From: Plantibacter sp. PA-3-X8
Lineage (GTDB): Bacteria > Actinomycetota > Actinomycetes > Actinomycetales > Microbacteriaceae
NCBI RefSeq assembly: GCF_003856975.1
Contig: NZ_CP033107.1
Span: forward strand, 62,001-126,000
Length of the DNA stretch: 64,000 nucleotides
Reading direction: 5' to 3'
The notes beneath the pieces are model-generated. The model did no database searches. It had not been told where the DNA came from and worked only from the letters and a program-made list of their open reading frames with translations. The number at the start of each line of letters is the position of its first letter. Position 1 is the stretch's first letter. Of this stretch, positions 57,091 through 64,000 are shown one piece after another. A program made the position numbers and the translations under genes.

Positions 57091-58152
57091 TCAACTCCTT
57101 CGGTCGACGATCGCCTTCGCGAAGTGCACGAGCGCCTTCTTGACCGAGCCGTCGGGCAGCGGTGCCAGTGCCGCGATCGCCTCGTCGGCCCACTGCCGCG
57201 CCTCAGCGAAGGTCCGCGCGGTCACGGCGTGGTCGCGCAGGGTGGCGACGAGCGCGGCGAACCGGACGGGGTCGTGGTCCGTCTCCGTGACCTCGGCGTC
57301 GAGACGGGCGACGAGGGCCGCGGCTTCGGGGTCGGCGACCGCCTCGCGGCGCAGGTAGAGCATGGGGAGGGTGACGACGCCGGCCCGCAGGTCGGTGCCG
57401 GGGACCTTGCCGGTCTCCTCGGGTTGCGGCGACAGGTCGATGACGTCGTCGATGAGCTGGAAGGCGATGCCGACCTTCTCACCGAACTCGACGACCGCGC
57501 TCTCGTACACCTCGGGGGCGTTGGAGAAGATGACGCCGCTCCGGGCCGCGGCGGCGATGAGCGAGCCGGTCTTGTCGGCGAGGACCTGGATGTAGTGCTC
57601 GACCTCGTCCTGACCCTCGCGAGGGCCGGTGGTCTCGTGCAGCTGCCCCAGCACGAGGCGCTCGAACGTGGCGGCCTGGATCCGGATCGCCCGCTCGCCG
57701 AGGTCGGCCATGATCTGGCTGGCGCGCGCGAACAGGAGGTCGCCGGTGAGGATGGCGGTGTTGTTGCCGAACACCTGGTGGGCGCTGGGGACGCCGCGAC
57801 GCTTGTCGGCGTCGTCCATGACGTCGTCGTGGTACAGCGAGCCGAGGTGGGTGATCTCGATCGCCTCGGCCGCCCGCAGGACGTTGTCGGTGATGCCGTC
57901 GCCGAGCTGGGCGATGAGCATGGTGAGCAGCGGGCGGACCCGCTTGCCGCCGGCCTCGAGCAGATAGCGCGCGGTGACGTCGACGAGGTCGTCGGTGAAC
58001 CCGAGCTGCTCCTCCAGACCGATCTCGAGGCGGGCCACGCCGTCGTCGATGGTCTTGGCGAGCTTCCGGTCTGCACCGGTCGCGAACATGCGTTCGGCAA
58101 GCCCGGCCTGGCTGGCCAGGTTGCTGACACGGCGGGTCGCGCTGGGATTCAC
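57091..58152 (-). CDS. Polyprenyl diphosphate synthase
   Basis: A 353-residue trans-prenyltransferase making a long isoprenoid diphosphate, probably the menaquinone side chain given menG and menF nearby. The first Asp-rich motif is HDDVMDDADKRRG (residues 108-120) and the second AFQLIDDVIDLSP. GGKRVRP and the KTGSL helix are normal. The GTG start at 58150-58152 has TAGGCT (58159-58164) six bases upstream. The chain length cannot be read reliably. Confidence 0.92.
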   Translation of the reverse strand: MNPSATRRVSNLASQAGLAERMFATGADRKLAKTIDDGVARLEIGLEEQLGFTDDLVDVTARYLLEAGGKRVRPLLTMLIAQLGDGITDNVLRAAEAIEITHLGSLYHDDVMDDADKRRGVPSAHQVFGNNTAILTGDLLFARASQIMADLGERAIRIQAATFERLVLGQLHETTGPREGQDEVEHYIQVLADKTGSLIAAAARSGVIFSNAPEVYESAVVEFGEKVGIAFQLIDDVIDLSPQPEETGKVPGTDLRAGVVTLPMLYLRREAVADPEAAALVARLDAEVTETDHDPVRFAALVATLRDHAVTARTFAEARQWADEAIAALAPLPDGSVKKALVHFAKAIVDRRS

Positions 58153-58254
58153 AGCTCTAGCCTAGCCGGGGCAGCCCGTCACCTGTGCCGGAGGACCGGA
58201 ATCCACGGGCGCGATCAGGCGATTGGCAGCTGTGGTCGGACCACATGACTCGGT

Positions 58255-58692
58255 TCAGCGGAGTCGCACGCCCTCGGCGTCGTAGAACGCCAGATGCGGG
58301 AACTCGTGCGCGAGGTCGAGCAGCATCGAGTATCCGTCGGTGTTGAGCGGCGGCCAGGTCCAGGCGTCGACGCCCTGCGCGGTCGGCAACGCGGCGCGGA
58401 AGAGGCCCGCTTCGACGCCGGTCCCGAGGTGTTTCGGCGGCACGACGACGAGGGCGATCCTGGCCGACGGCCCGGACGCCACGAACTGGAGCCGCGCACC
58501 GGTCGCGTCGTCTCGCACGATGAACTCACGGGTACCCGGGGTGTCCGGCGGGATCTCGGTGGTGTCGTAGCGCTCGTACGGCTTCGCGAACGCGGACTTC
58601 GCCCGCCTGGCGTTCAGGAGGATGACGACGAGCACGAGACCGACGATCGCGACGCCCCAGATCCACGGGCCGCCTGGCAGGGTGTCCAACAT
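58255..58692 (-). CDS. Hypothetical membrane-anchored protein
   Basis: A 145-residue protein with one N-terminal helix (about 9-27) and a globular domain of about 110 residues that I do not recognise. It contains FIVRDDATGARLQFVASG and DLAHEFPHLAFYDAEG. CATACT (58699-58704) ends six bases before the ATG. It lies between the permease and prenyl synthase genes on the same strand. Confidence 0.7.
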   Translation of the reverse strand: MLDTLPGGPWIWGVAIVGLVLVVILLNARRAKSAFAKPYERYDTTEIPPDTPGTREFIVRDDATGARLQFVASGPSARIALVVVPPKHLGTGVEAGLFRAALPTAQGVDAWTWPPLNTDGYSMLLDLAHEFPHLAFYDAEGVRLR

Positions 58693-58736
58693 CCCACCAG
58701 TATGCCCGGCCCGCCTGGACGACCCCGGGAGATGTG

Positions 58737-58861
58737 CCCTTCGACAGGCTCAGGGACCGGAAGGGGTGGCTCAGGGACCGGAGGGGAGATTCAGGGACCG
58801 GAGTGAGACTCAGGGACCGGAGTGAGATTCAGGGACCGGAGTGAGGCTCAGGGACCGGAGG
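58737..58861. repeat. Extragenic repeat core followed by six short tandem copies
   Basis: One full core (58738-58760) is followed by tandem units of TTCAGGGACCGGAGTGAGA-type, 19-21 bp each, up to the permease stop codon. The last unit abuts the stop at 58862. This block shows the repeat core expanding from its 3' half. Confidence 0.9.
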
Positions 58862-60421
58862 TCAGGCGAGACCGCCGTCGACGGAGCGGCCGTACTCGAT
58901 CGGCTCGTCGGGCACGAGGACCTCGGTGTCTCGGTTGAGGCTCTCCCCGCGGAAAAAGGGCCGCGAGGACTTCCGGCTGTACCAGAGCAGCATGAGCACG
59001 AAACCGAAGGCCAGCGAACCGACGCCGATGACGAACGTGCCGCCGACGCCGAAGAGGACCGTGTAGCCGTAGTCGACGTCGAACATGTCGATGCAGCTCT
59101 GCACGAAGGCGAAGGTGAGCATGAGCGCCCCGAGGAGCGGGAAGAGGCCCTTGAAGAAGAAGTCCTGCGCGGAGCGGAAGAGCACCTTCCGGAAGTACCA
59201 GACGCACGCGTACCCGGTGATGCCGTAGTAGAAGGCGATCGCGAGTCCGAGGGAGAGGATCGAGTCCGCCAGGATGTTCTCGCTCACGAGCGTCATGCCG
59301 ACGTAGTAGACGATCGCGACGATGCCCATGACGAGCGTCGAGAAGGACGGCGTCTTGAAGGTCGGGTGGACGGTCGCGAACCGTTTCGGCAGCGCCTTGT
59401 AGGCAGCCATCGCGAGCGTGCCGCGCGCCGTCGGGAGGATCGTCGTCTGCGTCGACGACACCGCCGAGATGAGCACGGCGACGACCAGGATCCACGCCCA
59501 CGGTCCGAGCACGAGGTCCTTCAGCGCCAGGAAGATGTCGTTCGCGTTGTCCTCGTTGGCGAGGCCGGTGCCCGTGGTACCGAGTCCGGCGTAGACCATG
59601 GCGGCGACCGTGACGGTGACGTAGGTGACCAGCAGGATGACCGTGGAGATGACCGCCGCGCGGCCCGGGATCTTCTGCGGGTCCTTCGTCTCCTCGTTCA
59701 GGGCGAGGCAGGTGTCCCACCCCCAGTAGATGAAGAGTGCGAGCAGCACCGCCTCGATGAAGCCGTGGTAATCGGTGAACGCGAACGGGTTGAACCAGTC
59801 GAGCGAGATCGGCGTCGCGTCGGGCGCGGTGCCGTTCGACGCTCCGATGAAGGCGAACACGGCGAACAGCACGAGTGCGAGGTACTGGACCGCGAGGAGG
59901 ATGTTCTGGATCCGCTCCCCCAGCTCGATGCCGCGGTACGACACCCACGTCATGAGGGCGATGAACACGACACCGGTCGCGGTGACGAGCGGGACGTTCG
60001 AGGCGAGGGAGCCGTCGCCGATGAGCAACCACAGGTACTGCCCCGCGATCTGTGCGAGGTTCGCGAGCACGACGATGCCGGCGAGCGCGACGCCCCACCC
60101 GCCGATCCAGCCGGTGACCGGGCCGAAGGCCTTCGTCGCCCAGGTGAAGGTGGTGCCGCAGTCCGGTACGTCGCGGTTCAGCTCGCGGTAGGCGAACGCG
60201 ATGAACAGCATCGGGATGAAGGCGACGATGAAGGCGATCGGCGCCTGGGCACCCACGGCGAGCACGACGAACCCGAGCGTCGCGACGAGCGAGTACACCG
60301 GCGCGGTCGACGCCAAGCCGATGATCACGGAGCCGAAGAGGCCGAGGGTGCCGGTGGCGAGACCCTTACCGCCGGTGGGTGATGCCGGCTGGGACCCGCG
60401 GGCCGTGTCCTGTGCTGTCAT
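58862..60421 (-). CDS. APC family amino acid permease
   Basis: A 519-residue secondary transporter with 12 predicted helices. TLGLFGSVIIGLASTAPVYS in helix 1 and the helix 6 region ALFIYWGWDTCLALNEETKDPQKIPGRA are typical of APC permeases for amino acids or polyamines; the substrate is unknown. The ATG at 60419-60421 has TACCGT (60428-60433) six bases upstream. The 150-bp gap to menG shows nothing else. Confidence 0.9.
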   Translation of the reverse strand: MTAQDTARGSQPASPTGGKGLATGTLGLFGSVIIGLASTAPVYSLVATLGFVVLAVGAQAPIAFIVAFIPMLFIAFAYRELNRDVPDCGTTFTWATKAFGPVTGWIGGWGVALAGIVVLANLAQIAGQYLWLLIGDGSLASNVPLVTATGVVFIALMTWVSYRGIELGERIQNILLAVQYLALVLFAVFAFIGASNGTAPDATPISLDWFNPFAFTDYHGFIEAVLLALFIYWGWDTCLALNEETKDPQKIPGRAAVISTVILLVTYVTVTVAAMVYAGLGTTGTGLANEDNANDIFLALKDLVLGPWAWILVVAVLISAVSSTQTTILPTARGTLAMAAYKALPKRFATVHPTFKTPSFSTLVMGIVAIVYYVGMTLVSENILADSILSLGLAIAFYYGITGYACVWYFRKVLFRSAQDFFFKGLFPLLGALMLTFAFVQSCIDMFDVDYGYTVLFGVGGTFVIGVGSLAFGFVLMLLWYSRKSSRPFFRGESLNRDTEVLVPDEPIEYGRSVDGGLA

Positions 60422-60571
60422 GACGGAACGGTAGGGCCGGGCGCACCCGTGTGTCAATGCTCCCGTTCGGGACCGGGCTACGGAATCAGTCGCGCCGACT
60501 CGCGGGAAGTGACGGGATCAACAGGTTCCACCCCTCGAGAATGCCGAGACGAACCCCGACGGTGTCGAGAC

Positions 60572-61276
60572 TCAGGCCGGCTTGAGTCCGCGGTGTAGGG
60601 CGACGATTCCGCCGGTGAGGTTGCGGTACGCGACGTGCTCGTAGCCCGCTTCACGCAGCCAGGCGGCCAGCTCCGGCTGGCTCGGCCAGGCGCGGATCGA
60701 GTCGTTGAGGTAGGTGTACGCCTCGGCGTTCGACGATGCGACGCCGGCGACGAGCGGCATCACGCGCTCGAGGTAGAGGTTGTAGGCGGCGCGCATCGGG
60801 GCGAGGGTCGGCGTGGAGAACTCGCAGATGACGATCCGGCCGCCGGGCTTCGTGACCCGGAGCATCTCGGCGAGGGCGTCCTTCGGGCGGACGACGTTGC
60901 GGAGGCCGAAGGAGATCGTCGTCGCGTCGAACTCCTCGTCGGCAAAGGGGAGGTCGGTCGCGTCGGCCTCGACGAACTGGATGTCGGAGCGGTCGGCGTA
61001 CTTGTCGCGACCCACGGCGATCATGCCGGGCGAGAAGTCGGCAGCCACGACCTGTGCACCGTTGCGCGCCAGCGCCGCGGAGGACGTGCCCGTGCCGGCC
61101 GCGAGGTCGAGGATGCGCTCACCGGCGGCCGGACCGACCGCACGAGTGGTCGCGATGCGCCACAGGGCGTCGTTCCCGACGGAGAGGACCGCGTTCATGC
61201 GGTCGTACTTCGTCGAGACGTCGTCGAACATGGCCGAGACCTGCTCGGGCTGTTTGGAGAGGTCGGCGCGGTTCAC
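60572..61276 (-). CDS. menG: Demethylmenaquinone methyltransferase
   Basis: A 234-residue SAM methyltransferase (UbiE/MenG) that catalyses the last step of menaquinone synthesis. The motifs are MFDDVSTKYDRMNAVLS, the SAM site LDLAAGTGTSS, and GLRNVVRPKDALAEMLRVTKPGG. The start is the GTG at 61274-61276; TAGGAT (61283-61288) lies six bases upstream. menF is 1.8 kb away on the opposite strand. Confidence 0.95.
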   Translation of the reverse strand: MNRADLSKQPEQVSAMFDDVSTKYDRMNAVLSVGNDALWRIATTRAVGPAAGERILDLAAGTGTSSAALARNGAQVVAADFSPGMIAVGRDKYADRSDIQFVEADATDLPFADEEFDATTISFGLRNVVRPKDALAEMLRVTKPGGRIVICEFSTPTLAPMRAAYNLYLERVMPLVAGVASSNAEAYTYLNDSIRAWPSQPELAAWLREAGYEHVAYRNLTGGIVALHRGLKPA

Positions 61277-61300
61277 CCGTCCATCCTACGTCCGCGCCGC

Positions 61301-61330
61301 TGGGAGCCGGCCGTCCGAGCACGGCTCCCA
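61301..61330 (-). terminator. Terminator after the SDR gene
   Basis: Perfect 9-bp arms TGGGAGCCG (61301-61309) and CGGCTCCCA (61322-61330) with a 12-base loop, nine bases after the SDR stop. It insulates menG from the upstream gene. Confidence 0.7.
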
Positions 61331-61339
61331 GGCTCGCGC

Positions 61340-62020
61340 TCAGTAGTCGATGCGTCCGTGCCGGTTGTGGAACTCCCCGGTGGGACCGTCCGGACCGAGC
61401 AGGGCGAGCGCGACGGTCGCGTCCGTCCCCTCGGTCACCGTCTGATGGCCACCGTGTCCGTTGAAATCGGTCGCGGTGTATCCCGGGTCGCTCACGTTCA
61501 CCCGGAACCCGGGCAGGTTCTTCGCGTACTGCACGGTGAGTGTGATGACGGCCGCCTTCGACGCGGCGTACGGGATCGTCGGCACCGCGAACTCGTCGGC
61601 CCCCTCGGAGGTGAGGAAGCGGGGCCATCCCACTCCCGAGGCGACGTTCACGATGACGGGTCGGGACGAACGGCGCAGGAGGGGCAACGCGGCCTGGGTG
61701 ACGCGGACGACACCGACGACGTTCGTGTCGAGGACGTCCTGCATCGACTCCGGGGTGAGGTCGTCCACGCCGAAGGACGTGCCGAGCACGCCGGCGTTGT
61801 TGACGAGCACGTCGAGCTCCGGAAGCGCCGCGAGGGCCGCGTCGACGCTCGCCTGATCGGTGACGTCGAGCTGGACGGGGTGAGCACCGAGCGCGGCGAC
61901 GGCATCGCCACGGCCCAGGTCGCGCATGCCGGCGTAGACGGTGTGGCCGGCGTCGATCAGTCGGCGTGCGGTTTCGAGTCCGAGGCTCTTGTTGGCCCCG
62001 GTGATGAGTGTGGTGGTCAT
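61340..62020 (-). CDS. SDR family oxidoreductase
   Basis: A 226-residue short-chain dehydrogenase. TGANKSLGLETA is the cofactor site, NNAGVLG follows, and the catalytic Tyr-x3-Lys is in PYAASKAAV. The C-terminus contains DPGYTATDFNGHGGHQTVTEG, typical of actinobacterial SDRs of unknown substrate. It is divergent from an XRE-MmyB regulator, a pairing that often means direct control. GGAG lies about nine bases before the ATG. Confidence 0.9.
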   Translation of the reverse strand: MTTTLITGANKSLGLETARRLIDAGHTVYAGMRDLGRGDAVAALGAHPVQLDVTDQASVDAALAALPELDVLVNNAGVLGTSFGVDDLTPESMQDVLDTNVVGVVRVTQAALPLLRRSSRPVIVNVASGVGWPRFLTSEGADEFAVPTIPYAASKAAVITLTVQYAKNLPGFRVNVSDPGYTATDFNGHGGHQTVTEGTDATVALALLGPDGPTGEFHNRHGRIDY

Positions 62021-62121
62021 GGGTCCATGCTCCGCCCGGCATGGTCGGTCCGCCAGGCCCCGGTCGACAGGGGGACCGGCAGTACCAGGATGCGGACCGC
62101 CACCGGGGGCACAATGGCCGG

Positions 62122-62964
62122 ATGGACGAATTCGCCGGCGTGCTCCGGGCCTGGCGCGAACGGGTCTCCCCTGCCGAGGTCGGTCTCCCCGCCGGCCCAG
62201 GAAGACGGACGGCCGGCCTGCGCCGCGAGGAGCTGTCCGCCCTCGCCGGCATCAGCGTGGACTACATCGTCAGGCTCGAGCAGGGCCGCGCGAAGAACCC
62301 GTCGCCGCAGCTGCTGCGGGCCCTCGCGGTCGCACTGCGGCTGACGGATCAGGAGCGCGACCACCTCTACCGGGTCGCCGGAGCCGCGCCACCACCGCCC
62401 GGGGTCGTCCCCCGGCACATCGGTCCGGGCGTGCAGCGCATCGTCGACCGGCTCGGCGACGTGCCGCTGGCGGTCTTCTCCGCCGCCCACGACATCCTGC
62501 TCTGGAACCCGCTGTGGGCCGCGGTGAACGGCGATCCCTCCGCCCTCGTCGGTGACGATCGCAACCTGGTGTGGCGGCACTTCACCGCGGGGCACGACGG
62601 CACCGACTTCGACGAGCAGCACGAGGAGGAGTTCGCGAGCGACCTCGCAGCAGACCTCCGGGCCGCGGTCGGGCGCTACCCGCGGGACGACGAGCTGGCT
62701 CGACTCGTGGCCCGGCTGCGATCGGTGTCGCCCGAGTTCGAACGGCGCTGGGCGGAGGCAAGGGTCGCGGAGCACCGGGCGAGCCGGAAGATGGTCACGC
62801 GGACACCGGTCGGACCGATCACCGTCGACTGCGACGTCCTGTCCACGCCGGGCGGCGACCTGCGCATCGTCGTGTACACGGCGGCACCGGGCACCGAGGA
62901 CGCGGCGAAACTCGCACTGCTCGGGGTCACCGGGTTGCAGACGATCGGGACGCCCGGCCGGTGA
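62122..62964 (+). CDS. XRE regulator with MmyB-like ligand domain
   Basis: A 280-residue regulator. The N-terminal helix-turn-helix (about 1-75) contains RTAGLRREELSALAGISVDYIVRLEQGR, the form found in the MmyB group. The C-terminal PAS-like MmyB domain has WNPLWAAVNGDP and is known to bind fatty acids in a homologue. It probably controls the divergent SDR gene. The ATG at 62122 has CACAAT (62110-62115) six bases upstream. Confidence 0.92.
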   Translation: MDEFAGVLRAWRERVSPAEVGLPAGPGRRTAGLRREELSALAGISVDYIVRLEQGRAKNPSPQLLRALAVALRLTDQERDHLYRVAGAAPPPPGVVPRHIGPGVQRIVDRLGDVPLAVFSAAHDILLWNPLWAAVNGDPSALVGDDRNLVWRHFTAGHDGTDFDEQHEEEFASDLAADLRAAVGRYPRDDELARLVARLRSVSPEFERRWAEARVAEHRASRKMVTRTPVGPITVDCDVLSTPGGDLRIVVYTAAPGTEDAAKLALLGVTGLQTIGTPGR

Positions 62965-63052
62965 ACGCCCCGCCGACGAGGCCGTGACTGCCCCTCCACC
63001 GGTCGGGCTGCGGCGGGGAGGGACCCCTCCTGCGCGGGCGTAGGGTTGAACG

Positions 63053-64000
63053 GTGACCATTCCCCTGACCTCGTCACTGGTCGCCCAGACCGTCGCCATC
63101 GACGACCCGCGCCAGCTCCTCCCGTTCGCCGACCAGACCTCGCCGCTCCTCTGGGTGCGGAAGGGATACGGGCTGGTCGGACTTGGTGAGGCGCTCCGCC
63201 TGGAGTTCTCGGGCCCCGACCGGTTCACGCGTGCCGCGGCGGCCTGGCGGGACGTCTGCGCCGCAGCAGTGGTGACGGACGAGGTGCGTCGGCCCGGGAC
63301 CGGCCTGGTCGCGTTCGGCACGTTCGCCTTCGACGACGAGTCCTCCGCGACGAGCGTCCTCATCGTGCCGCGCACGATCATCGGCCGGTACCCCGACGCG
63401 AGCTTCATCACGCGGGTCTCCCTCGGCGACGGCGCCGAGGACGTCGATCCCGCGACCACGGCGTACGGGCCCGAGTACCGCATCCAGCTGACCCCCGGCG
63501 TGCAGAGCCGCGAGGGCTACCTCGACTCGGCCGAGCGCGCCATCGCCCGCATCCAGGCCGGCGGCCTGAGCAAGGTCGTGCTCGCGCGCGACCTGGCCGG
63601 GCACCTCCCCGCGGAAGCGGACCGCCGCCGAGTGCTCCACGACCTCGCCCTCGGCTACCCCGACTGCTGGACCTACGCGGTCGACGGCTTCATCGGCTCG
63701 AGCCCGGAGACGCTCGTCCGAGTGGATCGGGGTGCCGTCTCGGCACGCGTCCTCGCCGGCACGATCTCGCGTGGTCCCGACGCCGAGAGCGACCACGACC
63801 AGGCCGTCGCACTCATGACGAGCGCGAAGGACCAGGGTGAGCACCAGTTCGCCGTGCAGTCGGTGCTGACCGCCCTGCAGGCACACAGCCCCCAGTTGCG
63901 CCGCAGCGAGGTCCCCTTCACCCTCAAGTTGCCGAACCTCTGGCACCTCGCGACCGACATCGACGGACGACTCTCGGACGGCTCGTCCTCGCTCGACCTC
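63053..64000 (+). CDS. menF: Isochorismate synthase, 3' end outside window
   Basis: The visible 316 codons are open to the window edge. They include an N-terminal domain and the start of the chorismate-binding fold, with GGLSKVVLARDL and the signature DGFIGSSPETLVR followed by LAGTISRG. It converts chorismate to isochorismate, the entry to menaquinone synthesis. Siderophore-type isochorismate synthases are similar, but menG nearby favours MenF. The start is the GTG at 63053 with TAGGGT (63041-63046) six bases upstream. Confidence 0.9.
   Translation, partial: MTIPLTSSLVAQTVAIDDPRQLLPFADQTSPLLWVRKGYGLVGLGEALRLEFSGPDRFTRAAAAWRDVCAAAVVTDEVRRPGTGLVAFGTFAFDDESSATSVLIVPRTIIGRYPDASFITRVSLGDGAEDVDPATTAYGPEYRIQLTPGVQSREGYLDSAERAIARIQAGGLSKVVLARDLAGHLPAEADRRRVLHDLALGYPDCWTYAVDGFIGSSPETLVRVDRGAVSARVLAGTISRGPDAESDHDQAVALMTSAKDQGEHQFAVQSVLTALQAHSPQLRRSEVPFTLKLPNLWHLATDIDGRLSDGSSSLDL

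Overview
The window is a chromosomal segment of a high-GC actinobacterium, most likely a member of the Microbacteriaceae; I cannot fix the genus. Support comes from the tRNA-Trp-secE-nusG-rplK-rplA block with an acidic NusG extension, the glyoxylate genes beside a RamB-type regulator, the treX-treY-treZ operon, an LAxTG cell-wall sorting motif, a DUF222/HNH gene, and the many copies of the extragenic repeat CCCTTCGACAAGCTCAGGGACCG-like sequence. More than twenty start codons sit 6-8 bases downstream of a TAnnnT-like -10 box, so much of the gene set appears to be translated from leaderless mRNAs.

Layout. 1-4.4 kb: a partial Pr6Pr membrane protein, an NADPH-dependent oxidoreductase, a secreted repeat protein and a GNAT acetyltransferase. 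4.5-7.5 kb (minus strand): tRNA-Trp, secE, nusG, rplK, rplA. 7.5-9.6 kb: a SipW/TasA-like pair in which the signal peptidase is fused to a LamG domain through what looks like its own cleavable signal. 9.6-17.7 kb: a DUF805 protein, LtrA, an Old Yellow Enzyme, then ramB divergent from aceA-aceB, bracketed by two related long hairpins. 17.7-22.8 kb: an aminotransferase, murB, two MaoC hydratases, a TauE/SafE transporter, a histidine phosphatase and a DUF3253 protein.

22.8-25.9 kb: a compact phage-derived lysis cassette. An XRE repressor and an ImmA-like protein are divergent from a holin-like protein and two tandem M23 endolysins, with candidate operators over both promoters and no phage structural genes. 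26-32.5 kb: an SDR/MerR divergent pair with a MerR-type long-spacer promoter, three membrane proteins, a wall-anchored GH43 enzyme behind a lac-like operator, and a trehalose-phosphatase remnant. 32.5-34.2 kb: tRNA-Met, tRNA-Thr, a lytic transglycosylase and a PGPGW protein.

34.4-46.8 kb: alpha-glucosidase, the overlapping treX-treY-treZ operon that turns glycogen or malto-oligosaccharides into trehalose, a Ser/Thr kinase, pyruvate oxidase and a lone rfbB. 47-54.3 kb: an M23 peptidase, an inositol monophosphatase, a 75-bp tandem repeat, a DUF222/HNH gene, tRNA-Tyr, a second lytic transglycosylase, yajQ and a hydrolase. 54.4-64 kb: a Gln-rich membrane protein, a ferredoxin reductase, a polyprenyl diphosphate synthase, an APC permease, menG and the 5' part of menF. 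The last group is a menaquinone and electron-transfer neighbourhood interrupted by an SDR/XRE pair.
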